From the NCBI GenBank assembly GCA_021292105.1, contig CM037866.1, positions 5,726,163-5,790,162 of the forward strand: a stretch of DNA of 64,000 nt. The letters run 5' to 3'. This DNA is from Anadara kagoshimensis. Taxonomy: Eukaryota; Mollusca; Bivalvia; Arcoida; Arcidae. The stretch's first letter is position 1, and every line of letters begins with the position of its first letter. The notes below the pieces were generated by a model. The model was not told the origin of the DNA and did no database searches. It was given only the letters and a program-made list of their open reading frames with translations. The translations under genes were made by a program, and so were the position numbers. Positions 11,335-22,700 of the stretch are shown here, piece by piece.

Positions 11335-12483
11335 TGAGAGACTGGATCACTAGAAGACCAGAGCAGGGCTTGTATGATCGCTGATGGTGAGCTCCGGAAT
11401 GAAGACCCAAGATCCTTCCAGAACTTCATGCGTATGCCTCTGCCATGTTTGACGAGATTGTCCAGAGGCTGACCCCCACGATTACCAAGAAGACAACCAA
11501 CTGGAGAGCTCCCCTTGATCCTGGTCTGAAGGTTGCCATTGCCCTTCGTCACCTGGCATCTGATCCAAGTACCATGACATGCAGTATGCCTGGATCCCCC
11601 ACAACACCATCAGCCTTGTGTCAGAGAAGTCTGCGAGGCCATCATAGAGGAGTACCTTGAAGAGCAGATGTCATCTCCAACCACCGAAGAAGGCTGGCTG
11701 CAACTGGCAAATGACTGGTACGAGAGGTGGAACTTCCCCCACGTCATCGGTGCTATTGATGGCAAACACGTGGCATGCAAGGCTCCCCCTGATTCTGGGT
11801 CTCTGTACTACAATTACAAAGGCTTTTTCAGTATCATCCTGTTTGCCATGGTGGCGTCTGATTACAAGTTCTGTGGGTGGACGTGTCTGGTAATGGCTCC
11901 GCTTCAGATGCTCAGATCTACAACAACAGTGAGCTGAGAGAACGCCTAGAGAACAACAGCATCATGGGGTGCCACAGCCAGCGCCTTTGCCTAATGACAC
12001 TCAAAATGTGCCCTACTTCCTGGTGGGAGATGATGCCTTCAGCCTGAGGACCTACCTGATGAAGCCCTACGGCGCTAGGAACCTTGACAGGGAGTACAGA
12101 ATCTACAACTACAGGCTGTCAAGATCCAAAGAGTGGTGGAGAACACTTTTGGCATCCTGACCAACAGATTCCAAGTTCTTCTGAGCACCATGAACCATCA
12201 CCCTGAGACTGGCAGATTATTGTCAAGGCCTGTGTGCTCCTACACAACATCTTGCGGACTCGGTACCCTGTGCTCCTGAATCGTCTGGTGGATGTGCAAG
12301 GCCCCAATGGAAACATGCAGCCTGGTGCCTGGCGAGAGGGGAGAAACTTGGAGGACACCAGAGTTGTGCAGGCCCCCAACAGAGCATCCAAGGAAGGCAA
12401 AAAGCAAAGGAACTTGTTGAGGCACTGGTGCAACTCTCCAGCAGGTGCTGTCCCCTGGCAAGACCGCATGGTGGATGTCTGAA
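11335..12483 (+). pseudogene. PIF/Harbinger (HARBI1-like) transposase, frameshifted
   Basis: Successive frames give a recognisable HARBI1-like DDE nuclease: an N-terminal FDEIVQRLTPTITKKTTNWR segment, then FPHVIGAIDGKHVACKAPP with the first catalytic Asp, VPYFLVGDDAFSLRTYLMKP with the second Asp, and a RRVVENTFGIL-type segment with the catalytic Glu, followed by VKACVLLHNILR. At least three frameshifts (near 11590-11660, 11870-11960 and 12120-12130) and a stop in the N-terminal part break it, so the copy is dead. No Myb-like partner gene is recognisable. GC content and codon use differ clearly from the AT-rich neighbourhood, consistent with a fairly recent insertion. Confidence 0.88.
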
Positions 12484-13153
12484 ATTGTTGAAATAAATGA
12501 AATTTTAAGATTATATTTTGGAGTTTGTTGTTTTTTGGGAAATAATGTATTAAATTACAGTTATTTCCATATTGAATATCCATAAATTGGCCCTAAAGTG
12601 TTATAAATCTTAGAAAAAAATGAAAGAAATAAACAAAGGAAAAAACACAAACAAAAATATAGTTAAAAAATAGAAAATTAAAAAAAACAATGAAATAACT
12701 CTACAAATATAATAAAACAAATAAAAAGATATGGCGTAATGTTCACCACGTTATAAATTCTTTGTCATTATATTGATGACCATTATATAGAGGTATGACT
12801 GTAATTACTTTGTCATTATATTGATGGCCATTATATTGAGTTATGACTGTAATCTAATAAACATTACATATAGTTATACTTTGAATAATTAGCAATAATT
12901 ACACATATACTTCAATTGTTGCGTGCTAATAACCTGCACATGTAATTTTATGATTGTTAATGTGAAAGATATGTAATGTATGTGTGCAATGCAATGTATG
13001 CACTGAAATAATTTGTATTTTATATGTTTGTGTTATTACATTTTGGATATTTTTACTTCATTTCATTTTTTCAATTCATTTCTTTATAAGCATTTTACTG
13101 TCTTTTTTATAAGACTATTTATTACTATTTATTCATTTATTATATTTTATATT

Positions 13154-13197
<44 letters not shown>

Positions 13198-13380
13198 TTG
13201 TTGCTTATTTTTCATTTTATTTTCTTATTTTCACTTTATTTTTTAATTTTTGATTATAGGGGGGCCTATAAACAAGCATTCCAACTTTCATTCAAACTTT
13301 CATACCAAGAAATAATAACTAGTATTTAAAAAACAAATTTTCATTTATTTACAATATTACATTTTTTCAGCAGCTGATCG
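12484..13380. other. AT-rich spacer with a short duplicated word and poly-T
   Basis: 12745-12860 holds two copies of TTTGTCATTATATTGATG followed by a CCATTATAT..AG.TATGACTGTAAT word, a fragment of a mariner-like terminal sequence by its look. 13157-13196 is an uninterrupted T run of about 40. The 77-codon frame across it is an artefact of base composition. Confidence 0.5.
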
Positions 13381-13385
13381 TCTAG

Positions 13386-13562
13386 TCGGGTTTATTTGAA
13401 GTTCCAATCCGAAAATACCGTGACTTTCATTTCAAAATACAGAGTGCATGACGATAGAACAGTCGCTACCCACTTTCAAGTGTTGGGTCAGACCCGGTCG
13501 GGGTTTGAACCCAAGACCTCCCATTTACGGAGCGAGCACTCTACCAACTGAGCTATCGCAAT
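13386..13562 (-). mobile_element. SINE family 1, 3'-truncated
   Basis: Read on the minus strand: head with GATAGCTCAGTTGGTAGAGT and GGTTCAAACCC box words, then the first part of the body to the CCGAAAATACC region. The tail is missing. Confidence 0.8.
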
Positions 13563-13721
13563 GTTTTTTATGCAAGAGAGACAAAGTGACCCCGAGGTAT
13601 GTCACATGACCACATGATTTCAATCTTATCCAATGTTTTCTTAAAACAATTAACTTTTGTTTCGTGGAGAATGATTTTCATCCAAGATTTCCTCTCGTTG
13701 CTATATTTGAAGCGGTTCTAT

Positions 13722-14372
13722 AGGTAAACAACATCGACCTGTCCGTTTGACCTTTCATTAAGAATATTCATATGGGAGGGTCCACCCAATAAATGGGTAG
13801 TGTTAAGATCCAAATTAATACATATACAGTAAACAGGTATACTCTATGAGGTGAGTATATCATGACTGATGTATACAGAATAAACACCTGTGTTACCTAT
13901 ACACTAACGTACTTGGTCCCTGATAAATATTTAAATGAAAGGTCAAGCGGACAGGTCAAAGTTGTTTACCTATATAGTATTTGTTTGCCTATATAATGGA
14001 CTCATTCGTGATTATAGACACTCTGTCATGATATAGTCAAACAACATCATTGACCTGTTCGGTTCACCATCCATTCCGGGAAAAAATCATAAAGAAGAAT
14101 CCAAACAATATATGGTATAGGAAAACAACTTTGACCTGTCCGCTTGACCTTTCATTTAAATATTTATCACGGACCAAGTACATCTATGTATAGGGAACAC
14201 AGGTGTTTATGCTGTATACATCATGAGATGTACTCACTTCATAGAGCACACCTGTGCACTGTGTATGTATTAACTTGGATCTTAATGCTACCCATGTATT
14301 AAATGGACCCTCCTATATGAATATTCCTAATGAAAGGTCAAACGGACAGGTCAATGTTGTTTACCTATAATT
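13722..14372. mobile_element. Foldback element with ~260 bp inverted arms
   Basis: The left arm (13722-13980) and right arm (14112-14372) are inverse copies. AGGTAAACAACAT at the left matches ATGTTGTTTACCT at the right; CATATGGGAGGGTCCA matches TGGACCCTCCTATATG; AACACCTGTGTT matches AACACAGGTGTT; AAGCGGACAGGTCAAAGTTG matches CAACTTTGACCTGTCCGCTT. The loop is about 130 bp. No coding capacity. The arms contain internally repeated ACCTGTCCG..TGACCTTTCATT words at both ends of each arm. Confidence 0.8.
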
Positions 14373-14715
14373 GTTTTTTTTGCCAGTGTTGTTTATAAAC
14401 ATGGAGAGGTCATATAAAGGTGAATTTGATAAAATGAACGCACGACGTCTTGAATATACACTCACGATAAAACTGTATTATGGGTCATCATACACGCCTG
14501 GTACACGCATTTTTAAAAGTTAAATGAATGGTAGATATTCTCAACCATAAATTGTCGAGTTTTCAAAAATGTCGTATTTCTTTAACAAACTCTGGCGCCT
14601 TTGCACTGCTCTATGACTTTTGATATACTAATATCTTTCCATTTTTTTAAGTTTATCTGTCATTTATTAAATGCACATGTAAAGGTATAAATAGTAACTT
14701 TCCAAATATATAAAA

Positions 14716-15097
14716 GAGGGCGCGGTGGCCTAATGGATAAGACGTCAGTCTTCAAATCCAGGGTCTCTCACCGCTGTGAGTTCGAGTCCCGCTCGGACCA
14801 CATGTGGGAAAGTGAATTTTCCTTACCGTTGGCCTTTACTGATTCACCTGGTATCAGTATAATGGACTGGGGGAGTGGTACGCTTGTTTGCGGCGTACTG
14901 ACTCTGTGAGCTAGCACGGTAAAGTCGCCCTGAGTGCGCGCTAGTACAAGGCAGACCATAAAACATACTCGCACTTCATATGCATACACAAAATTGTTCA
15001 TAGATTAATCCATAGAGATTAATTAAATAGTTCTCGTCGCGAATAGCTGAAAAATTGCTGATGCGACGTTAAGCAACATTCAACCAACCAACCAACC
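14716..15097 (+). mobile_element. tRNA-derived SINE, family 2
   Basis: Head GCGGTGGCCTAATGGATAAG with a GAGTTCGAGTCCC B box. The body has words such as GTGGGAAAGTGAATTTTCCT and GGTATCAGTATAATGGACTG, and the tail is GCGACGTTAAGCAACATTC with (AACC)n. It recurs on the minus strand at 43400-43890 and 49894-50268. Confidence 0.88.
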
Positions 15098-15136
15098 ACA
15101 TATATAAAAGTAAAATGAGAAATTATTTTCAAGAGT

Positions 15137-15446
15137 TAAGTTGAGTAATGGTGTTTAACGTCCCAGTCAAGAATATTTTACGTATATCGAGACGTCGCCA
15201 GCTATAGGCGAAGGTGCAGAAATTTTGCCTGTGCGTTGCGCTAATGGCATTATACAGCAGGGTTCTTTATCATGCCAAGCCTACCAAGACACGGGACCTC
15301 GTTTATTTTAAGTTCCCATCCGAAAAAAACCGCGACTTTCATTTCGTAATGCCGAGTGCTTGGAGAAAGAACAGTCACTACCCACTTTTAAGTCTTGGGT
15401 CAGACCCGGCCGGGGTTCGAACCCACGACCTCCCACTTACGGAGTG
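15137..15446 (-). mobile_element. SINE family 1, head-truncated
   Basis: Minus-strand copy with the GTTTAACGTCCCAGTCAAG tail at its left and the body running right to the GGTTCGAACCC B box region. The A box is missing. Confidence 0.82.
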
Positions 15447-15959
15447 AATTCCAAGAGCAAAAACCCCAGGCTCTTATATTTTATCAGAATATTAAAAACA
15501 AAGCATGATGAAGTATTAATTTGATAAAATGTCTTGTATACATTATATAAGTTCCAATATATGTCGATTCATTTGTATTATATATTATATTAGTGAGAAA
15601 AGCTGCAAAGAGAACAAAAGTAAGAAAGAATGAAGACCAAGAAAATTGCAACCTATATACTTCCAGTTTTTATGGGCCCTGTTAATCATACAAAACTTGT
15701 TGAAATTATGTATAATATAGTACCTAGATTGTTATATCTCAAAATTTCTTTAATACTTATCTTTTCTACTACATTTAATATATCCACACCTTGTATATTG
15801 CTCATAACAATACTGAAATTACAATATTTTCATATTCAAGTTTTAATGGTATAAGGGAGACAATCCATCAGAACCAGCAAGAACTAGATATGAGTTGTCT
15901 CCCTAGACCATCCTCTGTAAATTGGGATTACCATGTTCAATTGAACAACCTGTGTTATA

Positions 15960-16370
15960 ATTATGTATAATCTTTGCTTTTTCTTAAATCTTCTAGTAAA
16001 ACCACTATTATATTCTTCCCTTTTAGGGTCATACCTATTCCCCAGAAACCATCTGGATCATCATGGATAAGAGACAATTTTTGTAGTTATTAAATATCTT
16101 CTAAATTCCATACATTGGTTCCACTTGATAGTTAAAATTTGTTTCATTATATTCCTCTTTACATTATGCCAGAATGGAACAGTGGCAATATTCTTAGATA
16201 TTCTTTTAATTTCTCTAGCAGACTTTGCAGCCATTAATTCTAATTTTAGGTTCTACTTGGTACAACTGTTCAGCTGAACTATAATCTACCTCTTCATATT
16301 TCAATCTGCATGGATAAAAATTAGACAATATGCTGTTCTCCCCTCTGAAGTATATTGCCACCGCCCCATC
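15960..16370 (-). pseudogene. NADAR (YbiA-like) domain fragment, frameshifted
   Basis: Translating the minus strand from ~16370 gives AIYFRGENSILSNFYPCRLK then an YSSAEQLYQ segment, shifts frame at about 16245, continues LMAAKSAREIKRISKNIATV and an IMKQILTIKWNQCMEFRRYL segment, then after another shift gives IHDDPDGFWGIG and LKGKNIIVVLLEDLR. These match the order of NADAR domain motifs (SNFYPC, SSAEQ-YQ, AREIKR, FRRYL, FWGIG, GKN...LLE-LR). The family includes N-glycosidases acting on riboflavin intermediates and ADP-ribose-type substrates. In bivalves such domains are often carried in repeats. At least two frameshifts, so not functional here. Confidence 0.7.
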
Positions 16371-16375
16371 CTGTC

Positions 16376-16605
16376 CTAAAAGTGGAAATAATATTATGTT
16401 TTCAAAATATAATATCTGTAATATAAAGTATTTATAGGCAGTTGACATAAAGTGGAAATAATATTATAGTTTCAAAACATAATCTCTGTAATATACAATA
16501 TTTATAGACAATTAATCATGAACCACCCCTGTCCTTAAAGTGGAAATAATATTATATTTCTAAAATACAATACCTGTAATATACAGTATTTAGAGGAAGT
16601 TGACC
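16376..16605. repeat. Three-copy tandem repeat (AAAGTGGAAATAATATTAT)
   Basis: Three units begin AAAGTGGAAATAATATTAT at about 16379, 16450 and 16537 and continue with a TGTAATATA.AGTATTTA word. Unit length is variable (~71-88 bp). Noncoding. Confidence 0.75.
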
Positions 16606-17430
16606 ATGAATTGTGCAATATATCTGATCAGGGAATTGACACAGCTCTGGACCAAGCTACTGTGATCAAATTCTGTGCAACAACTAGGTACCTAAAAACG
16701 AACTATAACCAGAGCATATAAAATAATGGTAACATATTATGTAATATATATTCTTCCACCTATGCTTGTAATGTCGGGGAAAAGAAATCACAGAGACAGC
16801 TTCTTCAAATAAGTGGTTCCTTTAAGTGACAGTTTACATGAAACTATTTTAATGATTTAATCATGTGATTGTCACATTAAACGTTTGCATTAAATTATTA
16901 TTATTATTATTTTGTCATTTTGGTTACTACCTGTATTGTGGTACTGTCTGATTACGACATTTAGCGTATTGTCTTGTGTAAATGTATCCAGTGATCGAGC
17001 TAATGAAAACACAAAAATATTCAGAATAATTCAGTACCTGCCCACATACAATTTAAACTATCTTCTAACCTGGATTACGAGGTTTAGTGGTGTGGTTAAC
17101 TAGTTTTTATGGCATAAAACCATCCCGCTTATTTTACAACAGCTGAGACTTTATTGGTAATATATATATATATACTGTATGTCTTGCCTCGGTATATTAA
17201 AGGGCCTAGTTACGGTACTGATTATGTACTAAAGTTCATAAACATGTTACACATTAGTCAAAAGAACACAAGATATTTTCCACTTAAACTATCATATATC
17301 ACAATAGTCCGTTTTTATATTCCAGAAGATTTAAAACTACTTTCAACAATGCGAGTGAAAAAGATGCATTTCAAAATAAATGTCTTAAGGTTTTTTTTTC
17401 AAACTTTTGCCAAGCTGCGTCTATGGAATC
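16606..17430. other. Unassigned AT-rich sequence
   Basis: Contains a short ATTATTATT run near 16900 and a TATATATATATA run near 17160. The small frames, including one of 106 codons from 17154, show no family motif. Nothing else supported. Confidence 0.3.
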
Positions 17431-17454
17431 TTTATATTCGAGAAAAACATGGGG

Positions 17455-18238
17455 GCCGCGCTCTCGTACCCTAGTGCCGCGCTCTCGTACCCTAGTGCCG
17501 CGCTCTCGTATCCTAGTACCGCGCTCTCGTACCCTAGTGCCGCGCTCTCGTACCCTAGTGCCGCGCTCTCGTACCCTAGTGCCGCGCTCTCGTACCCTAG
17601 TGCCGCACTCTCGTAGCCTAGTGCCGCGCTCTCGTATCCGTATCCTAGTGCCGCGCTCTCGTAGCCTAGTGCCGCGCTCTCGTATCCTAGTGCCGCGCTC
17701 TCGTAGCCTAGTGCCGCGCCCTCGTACCCTAGTGCCGCGCTCTCGTACCCTAGTGCCGCGCCCTCGTACCCTAGTGCCGCGCTCTCGTAGCCTAGTGCCG
17801 CGCTCTCGTAGCCTAGTGCCGCGCTCTCGTAGCCTAATGCCGCGCTCTCGTACCCTAGTGCCGCGCTCTCGTAGCCTAGTGCCGCGCTCTCGTACCCTAG
17901 TGCCGCGCTCTCGTAGCCTAGTGCCGCGCTCTCGTACCCTAGTGCCGCGCTCTCGTAGCCTAGTGCCGCGCCCTCGTACCCTAGTGCCGCGCTCTCGTAG
18001 CCTAGTGCCGCGCTCTCGTAGCCTAGTGCCGCGCTCTCGTAGCCTAATGCCGCGCTCTCGTACCCTAGTGCCGCGCTCTCGTAGCCTAGTGCCGCGCTCT
18101 CGTACCCTAGTGCCGCGCTCTCGTAGCCTAGTGCCGCGCTCTCGTACCCTAGTGCCGCGCTCTCGTAGCCTAGTGCCGCGCTCTCGTACCCTAGTGCCGC
18201 GCTCTCGTAGCCTAGTGCCGCGCTCTCGTATCCTAGTA
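17455..18238. repeat. 21 bp minisatellite, ~37 units
   Basis: The unit is CCGCGCTCTCGTACCCTAGTG with a frequent GTAGCC variant. Because 21 is a multiple of 3 and the unit lacks stops, frames stay open on both strands for almost 300 codons (RERGTRL/RERGTRV on minus, VPRSRTL on plus). No start context, signal or domain supports a protein. A rare AATGCCGCG variant occurs at 17836 and again 210 bp later, showing a ten-unit higher-order duplication. One unit near 17637 is lengthened by six bases. Confidence 0.93.
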
Positions 18239-18417
18239 AGTTTTCCTTTCCTTCTCATTTCATATGAAATTTTTAACAACTGCTGACGTTCAAATTTTAA
18301 TTCATTGGGAAGATCTGTAACAATATACGGATTTGTTTGCCTTTAAGTTTAGGGCTACAAGATGACGCAGTATTGCTATCTTTTAAACATACACACTTAA
18401 TAAAAAGTTAAAGTCTG

Positions 18418-18694
18418 TCTCGAGCCATTAGGTCCATCAGGCCGGAGCTAATCTCGGTTTCGGTGGCGTTAAGCGACTGAGAATACAAGACTCTCCCCTG
18501 AATGGGACGCCGGTCCATCGCAGGGTTAACCCCCAGCATTTTGCTGGTACTCATTTATTTTTCACCTGAGTGAACTGGAACAGCGTGAAATTAAGTGTCT
18601 TGCTCAAGGACACAACACATCGCCCGGTCCAGGGATCTAACCCACGACCTTGGAATCATGAGTCCAACGCCTTAACCACTAGGCCACGCGATTC
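18418..18694 (-). mobile_element. tRNA-derived SINE, family 3
   Basis: Minus strand: head GCGTGGCCTAGTGGTTAAGG, B box-like GGTTAGATCCC, core CCTTGAGCAAGACACTTAAT, and a 3' part with GGGGTTAACCCTGCGATGG and CTCAGTCGCTTAACGCC. The core resembles widely distributed animal SINE core domains, which I cannot assign to a named type with certainty. Confidence 0.75.
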
Positions 18695-18782
18695 CACTTA
18701 GTAATAATAGGCGGAGGTTTACTCTGGTTGTCAACACAATGCTTAACTGGTACAACATGGGCATTTGCTATCATCATTGATT

Positions 18783-19772
18783 TTATACCTTTTCTTCCTC
18801 AATACCCAACAAATCTATGAAAAACTTTGAAATAGTATCATAAATATCTTTATTTCTCTGAATATGTAGACCATAAACCAGCAGGTTATATTTGCGGGAC
18901 CTCCACTCCTGATAGAACAAGTGATCATGTATTCTATCAAATTGTTCTTCAGTGTTATCCTTTTGAATTTGAAGATTACCTTTCATTTGTTCCATATTCA
19001 AAAAAAAGAAAATCACCAACCTTGATTTATGGGAGAAGACCAAACAACAACCTATAGAGATGGAGCTATCAAAAAGGAAATGGCGATGGATATGACACAC
19101 ACTGCGGAAGCCAACAAATTCAATTACAAGACAAGCATTGAAGTGGAATCCTCAAGGAAAAAGAAAAGTTGGAAGGCCGCCAAGAAACACCTGGCGGAGA
19201 AACCTGCAATCAGAAATGGATAGAGAGGGATACAAATGGCAAGACCTGGGCAGATTAGCACAGAATAGAACCAGATGGAGGAGTGTTGTCAGTGGCCTAT
19301 GTACCTCCCTGGTACCACAGGCATAAATGTGAAGTGTGTGTTCCATATTAAAATTACAGGATTTTACAACCTCATTCAAATGTCCATGCATCGTTGTTAC
19401 CTCCACTTCCACGTCTCTCACTTCTTTTTGTACCGAATGCAACTCGCTAGTTAGTTTGTCCAACTTACTAATCAGTGGGTCCACAGCCTTTTGTATTGAT
19501 GTTTAAATGTCATGTTTAATGTTTTCCTCATAAAATTGATTTAATAATATTTCAAACGAGGACAAAGTCATGGACGGTTCATTCTCATTGAGGGATGTCT
19601 GGGCGACCATTTTGTTTTTTTCAGTACTGCTTTGGCCAGATTGAGATGCAGAATTGTCCGTAACTGACATATTTCTCGTTAACACAGACCGTATATCTGT
19701 CTGCTTAATACCCTGTCTATTACTCTTATAACCTGCTCCTCTTCTTTGTGACATTTGTAGATTTATTTCCAT
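18783..19772 (-). pseudogene. LINE ORF1-like remnant
   Basis: Minus-strand segments read MSVTDNSASQSGQSSTEKNK, then a coiled-coil-like part (LISKLDKLTSELHSVQKEVR) and finally RSRKYNLLVYGLHIQRNKDI with a FFIDLLGIEE ending. The order coiled coil then R-x-x-NLLVYGL is that of ORF1 proteins of L1-like non-LTR retrotransposons. A stop after ENIKHDI breaks the frame near 19503, and a later insertion at 18999-19338 splits the rest. The remnant abuts the satellite at its right end. Confidence 0.65.
18999..19338 (+). mobile_element. 5'-truncated LINE 3' end inserted in the ORF1 remnant
   Basis: The plus-strand frame has the C-terminal signature of RTE/Jockey-type reverse-transcriptase proteins: KWRWIGHTLRK followed (after frame slips) by QALKWNPQGKRKVGRPP, RNTWRRNL, then KWQDLGRLAQNRTRWRS. 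The insert is flanked by the 11 bp direct repeat TGTTCCATATT (18988-18998 and 19339-19349), the target-site duplication expected of target-primed reverse transcription. Only the last ~100 codons are present, so it was dead on arrival. Confidence 0.82.
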
Positions 19773-22700
19773 CGTTTACAATTGTCATCCCAGTAAGCAA
19801 GTATTTGAGCAGTACTCACATCTTTTACACTTGTCATTCCAGTAAGCAAGCATTTGAGCAGTATTTACATCGTTTACAATTGTCATCCCAGTAAGCAAGT
19901 ATTTGAGCAGTATTCACATCGTTTACAATTGTCATCCAAGTAAGCAAGTATTTGAGCAGTATTCACATCTTTTACACTTGTCATTCCAGTAAGCAAGCAT
20001 TTGAGCAGTATTCACATCGTTTACACTCGTCATCCCAGTAAGCAAGTATTTAAGCAGTATTCACATCGTTTACAATTGTGTCATACCAGTAAGCAAGTAT
20101 ATGAGCAGTATTCACATCGTTTACAATTGTCATCCAAGTAAACAAGTATTTGAGCAGTATTTACATCGTTTACAGTTGTCATCCCAGTAAGCAAGTATTT
20201 GAGCAGTATTCACATCGTTTACACTCGTCATCCCAGTAAGCAAGTATTTGAGCAGTATTCACATCGTTTACAATTGTCATCCCAGTAAGCAAGTATTTGA
20301 GCAGTATTCACATCGTTTACAATTGTCATCCCAGTAAGCAAGTATTTGAGCAGTATTCACATCGTTTACAATTGTCATCCCAGTAAGCAAGTATTTAAGC
20401 AGTATTCACATCGTTTACAATTGTCATCCCAGTAAACAAGTATTTGAGCAGTATTTACATCGTTTACACTTGTCATTCCAGTAAGCAAGCATTTGAGCAG
20501 TATTTACATCGTTTACAATTGTCATCCCAGTAAGCAAGTATTTGAGCAGTATTCACATCGTTTACACTCGTCATCCCAGTAAGCAAGTATTTGAGCAGTA
20601 TTCACATCGTTTACAATTGTGTCATCCCAGTAAGCAAGTATTTAAGCAGTATTCACATCGTTTACAATTGTGTCATCCCAGTAAGCAAGTATATGAGCAG
20701 TATTCACATCGTTTACAATTGTCATCCAAGTAAGCAAGTATTTGAGCAGTATTCACATCGTTTACAATTGTCATCACAGTAAGCAAGTATTTGAGCAGTA
20801 TTCACATCGTTTACAATTGTCATCCCAGTAAGCAAGTATTTGAGCAGTATTCACATCGTTTACAATTGTCATCACAGTAAGCAAGTATTTGAGTAGTATT
20901 CACATCGTTTACAATTGTCAACCCAGTAAGCAAGTATTTGAGTAGTATTCACATCGTTTACAATTGTCATCACAGTAAGCAAGTATTTGAGCAGTATTCA
21001 CAACGTTTACAATTGTCATCCCAGTAAACAAGTATTTGAGCAGTATTCACAACGTTTACAATTGTCTTCCCAGTAAGCAAGTATTTGACCAGTATTCACA
21101 TCGTTTACAATTGTCTTCCCAGTAAGCAAGTATTTGAGCAGTATTCACATCGTTTACAGTTGTCATCCCAGTTAGCAAGTATTTGAGCAGTATTCACATC
21201 GTTTACAATTGTCTTCCCAGTAAGCAAGTATTTGAGCAGTATTCACATCGTTTACAATTGTCTTCCCAGTAAGCAAGTATTTGACCAGTATTCACATCGT
21301 TTACAGTTGTCATCCCAGTTAGCAAGTATTTGAGCAGTATTCACAACGTTTACAATTGTCATCCCAGTTAGCAAGTATTTGAGCAGTATTCACATCGTTT
21401 ACAATTGTCATCCCAGTAAGCAAGTATTTGAGCAGTATACACATCGTTTACAATTGTCATTCCAGTAAGCAAGCATTTGAGCAGTATTCACATCGTTTAC
21501 ACTCGTCATCCCAGTAAACAAGTATTTGAGCAGTATTCACATCGTTTACAATTGTCATCCCAGTAAGCAAGTATTTGACCAGTATACACATCGTTTACAA
21601 TTGTCTTCCCAGTAAGCAAGTATTTGAGCAGTATTCACATCGTTTACAATTGTCATCCCAGTAAGCAAGTATTTGAGCAGTATTCACATCGTTTACAATT
21701 GTCATCCCAGTAAACAAGTATTTGAGCAGTATTCACAACGTTTACAATTGTCATCCCAGTAAACAAGTATTTGAGCAGTATTCACAACGTTTACAATTGT
21801 CTTCCCAGTAAGCAAGTATTTGACCAGTATTCACATCGTTTACAATTGTCTTCCCAGTAAGCAAGTATTTGAGCAGTATTCACATCGTTTACAGTTGTCA
21901 TCCCAGTTAGCAAGTATTTGAGCAGTATTCACATCGTTTACAATTGTCTTCCCAGTAAGCAAGTATTTGAGCAGTATTCACATCGTTTACAATTGTCTTC
22001 CCAGTAAGCAAGTATTTGACCAGTATTCACATCGTTTACAATTGTCTTCCCAGTAAGCAAGTATTTGAGCAGTATTCACATCGTTTACAGTTGTCATCCC
22101 AGTTAGCAAGTATTTGAGCATTATTTACATCGTTTACAATTGTCATCCCAGTAAGCAAGTATTTGAGCAGTATTCACATCGTTTACAATTGTCATCCCAG
22201 TAAGCAAGTATTTGACCAGTATTCACATCGTTTACAATTGTCTTCCCATTAAGCAAGTATTTGAGCAGTATTCACAACGTTTACAATTGTCATCCCAGTA
22301 AACAAGTATTTGAGCAGTATTCACATCGTTTACAATTGTCATCCCAGTAAGCTAGTATTTGAGCAGTATTTACATCGTTTACAATTGTCATCCCAGTAAA
22401 CAAGTATTTGAGCAGTATTCACATCGTTTACAATTGTCATCCCAGTAAGCTAGTATTTGAGCAGTATTCACAACGTTTACAATTGTCATCCCAGTAAACA
22501 AGTATTTGAGCAGTATTCACATCGTTTACAATTGTCATCCCAGTAAACAAGTATTTGAGCAGTATTCACATCGTTTACAATTGTCATCCCAGTAAGCAAG
22601 TATTTGTGCAGTATTCACATCGTTTACAATTGTCATCCCAGTAAGCAAGCATTTGACTAGTATTCACATCGTTTACAATTGTCTTCCCAGTTAGCAAGTA

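Noticed and set aside
17371-18286. 302- and 287-codon reading frames over the 21 bp repeat as an Arg-rich protein gene
   Set aside because: Both strands are open only because the unit length is a multiple of three and stop-free; no start context, signal or domain exists.
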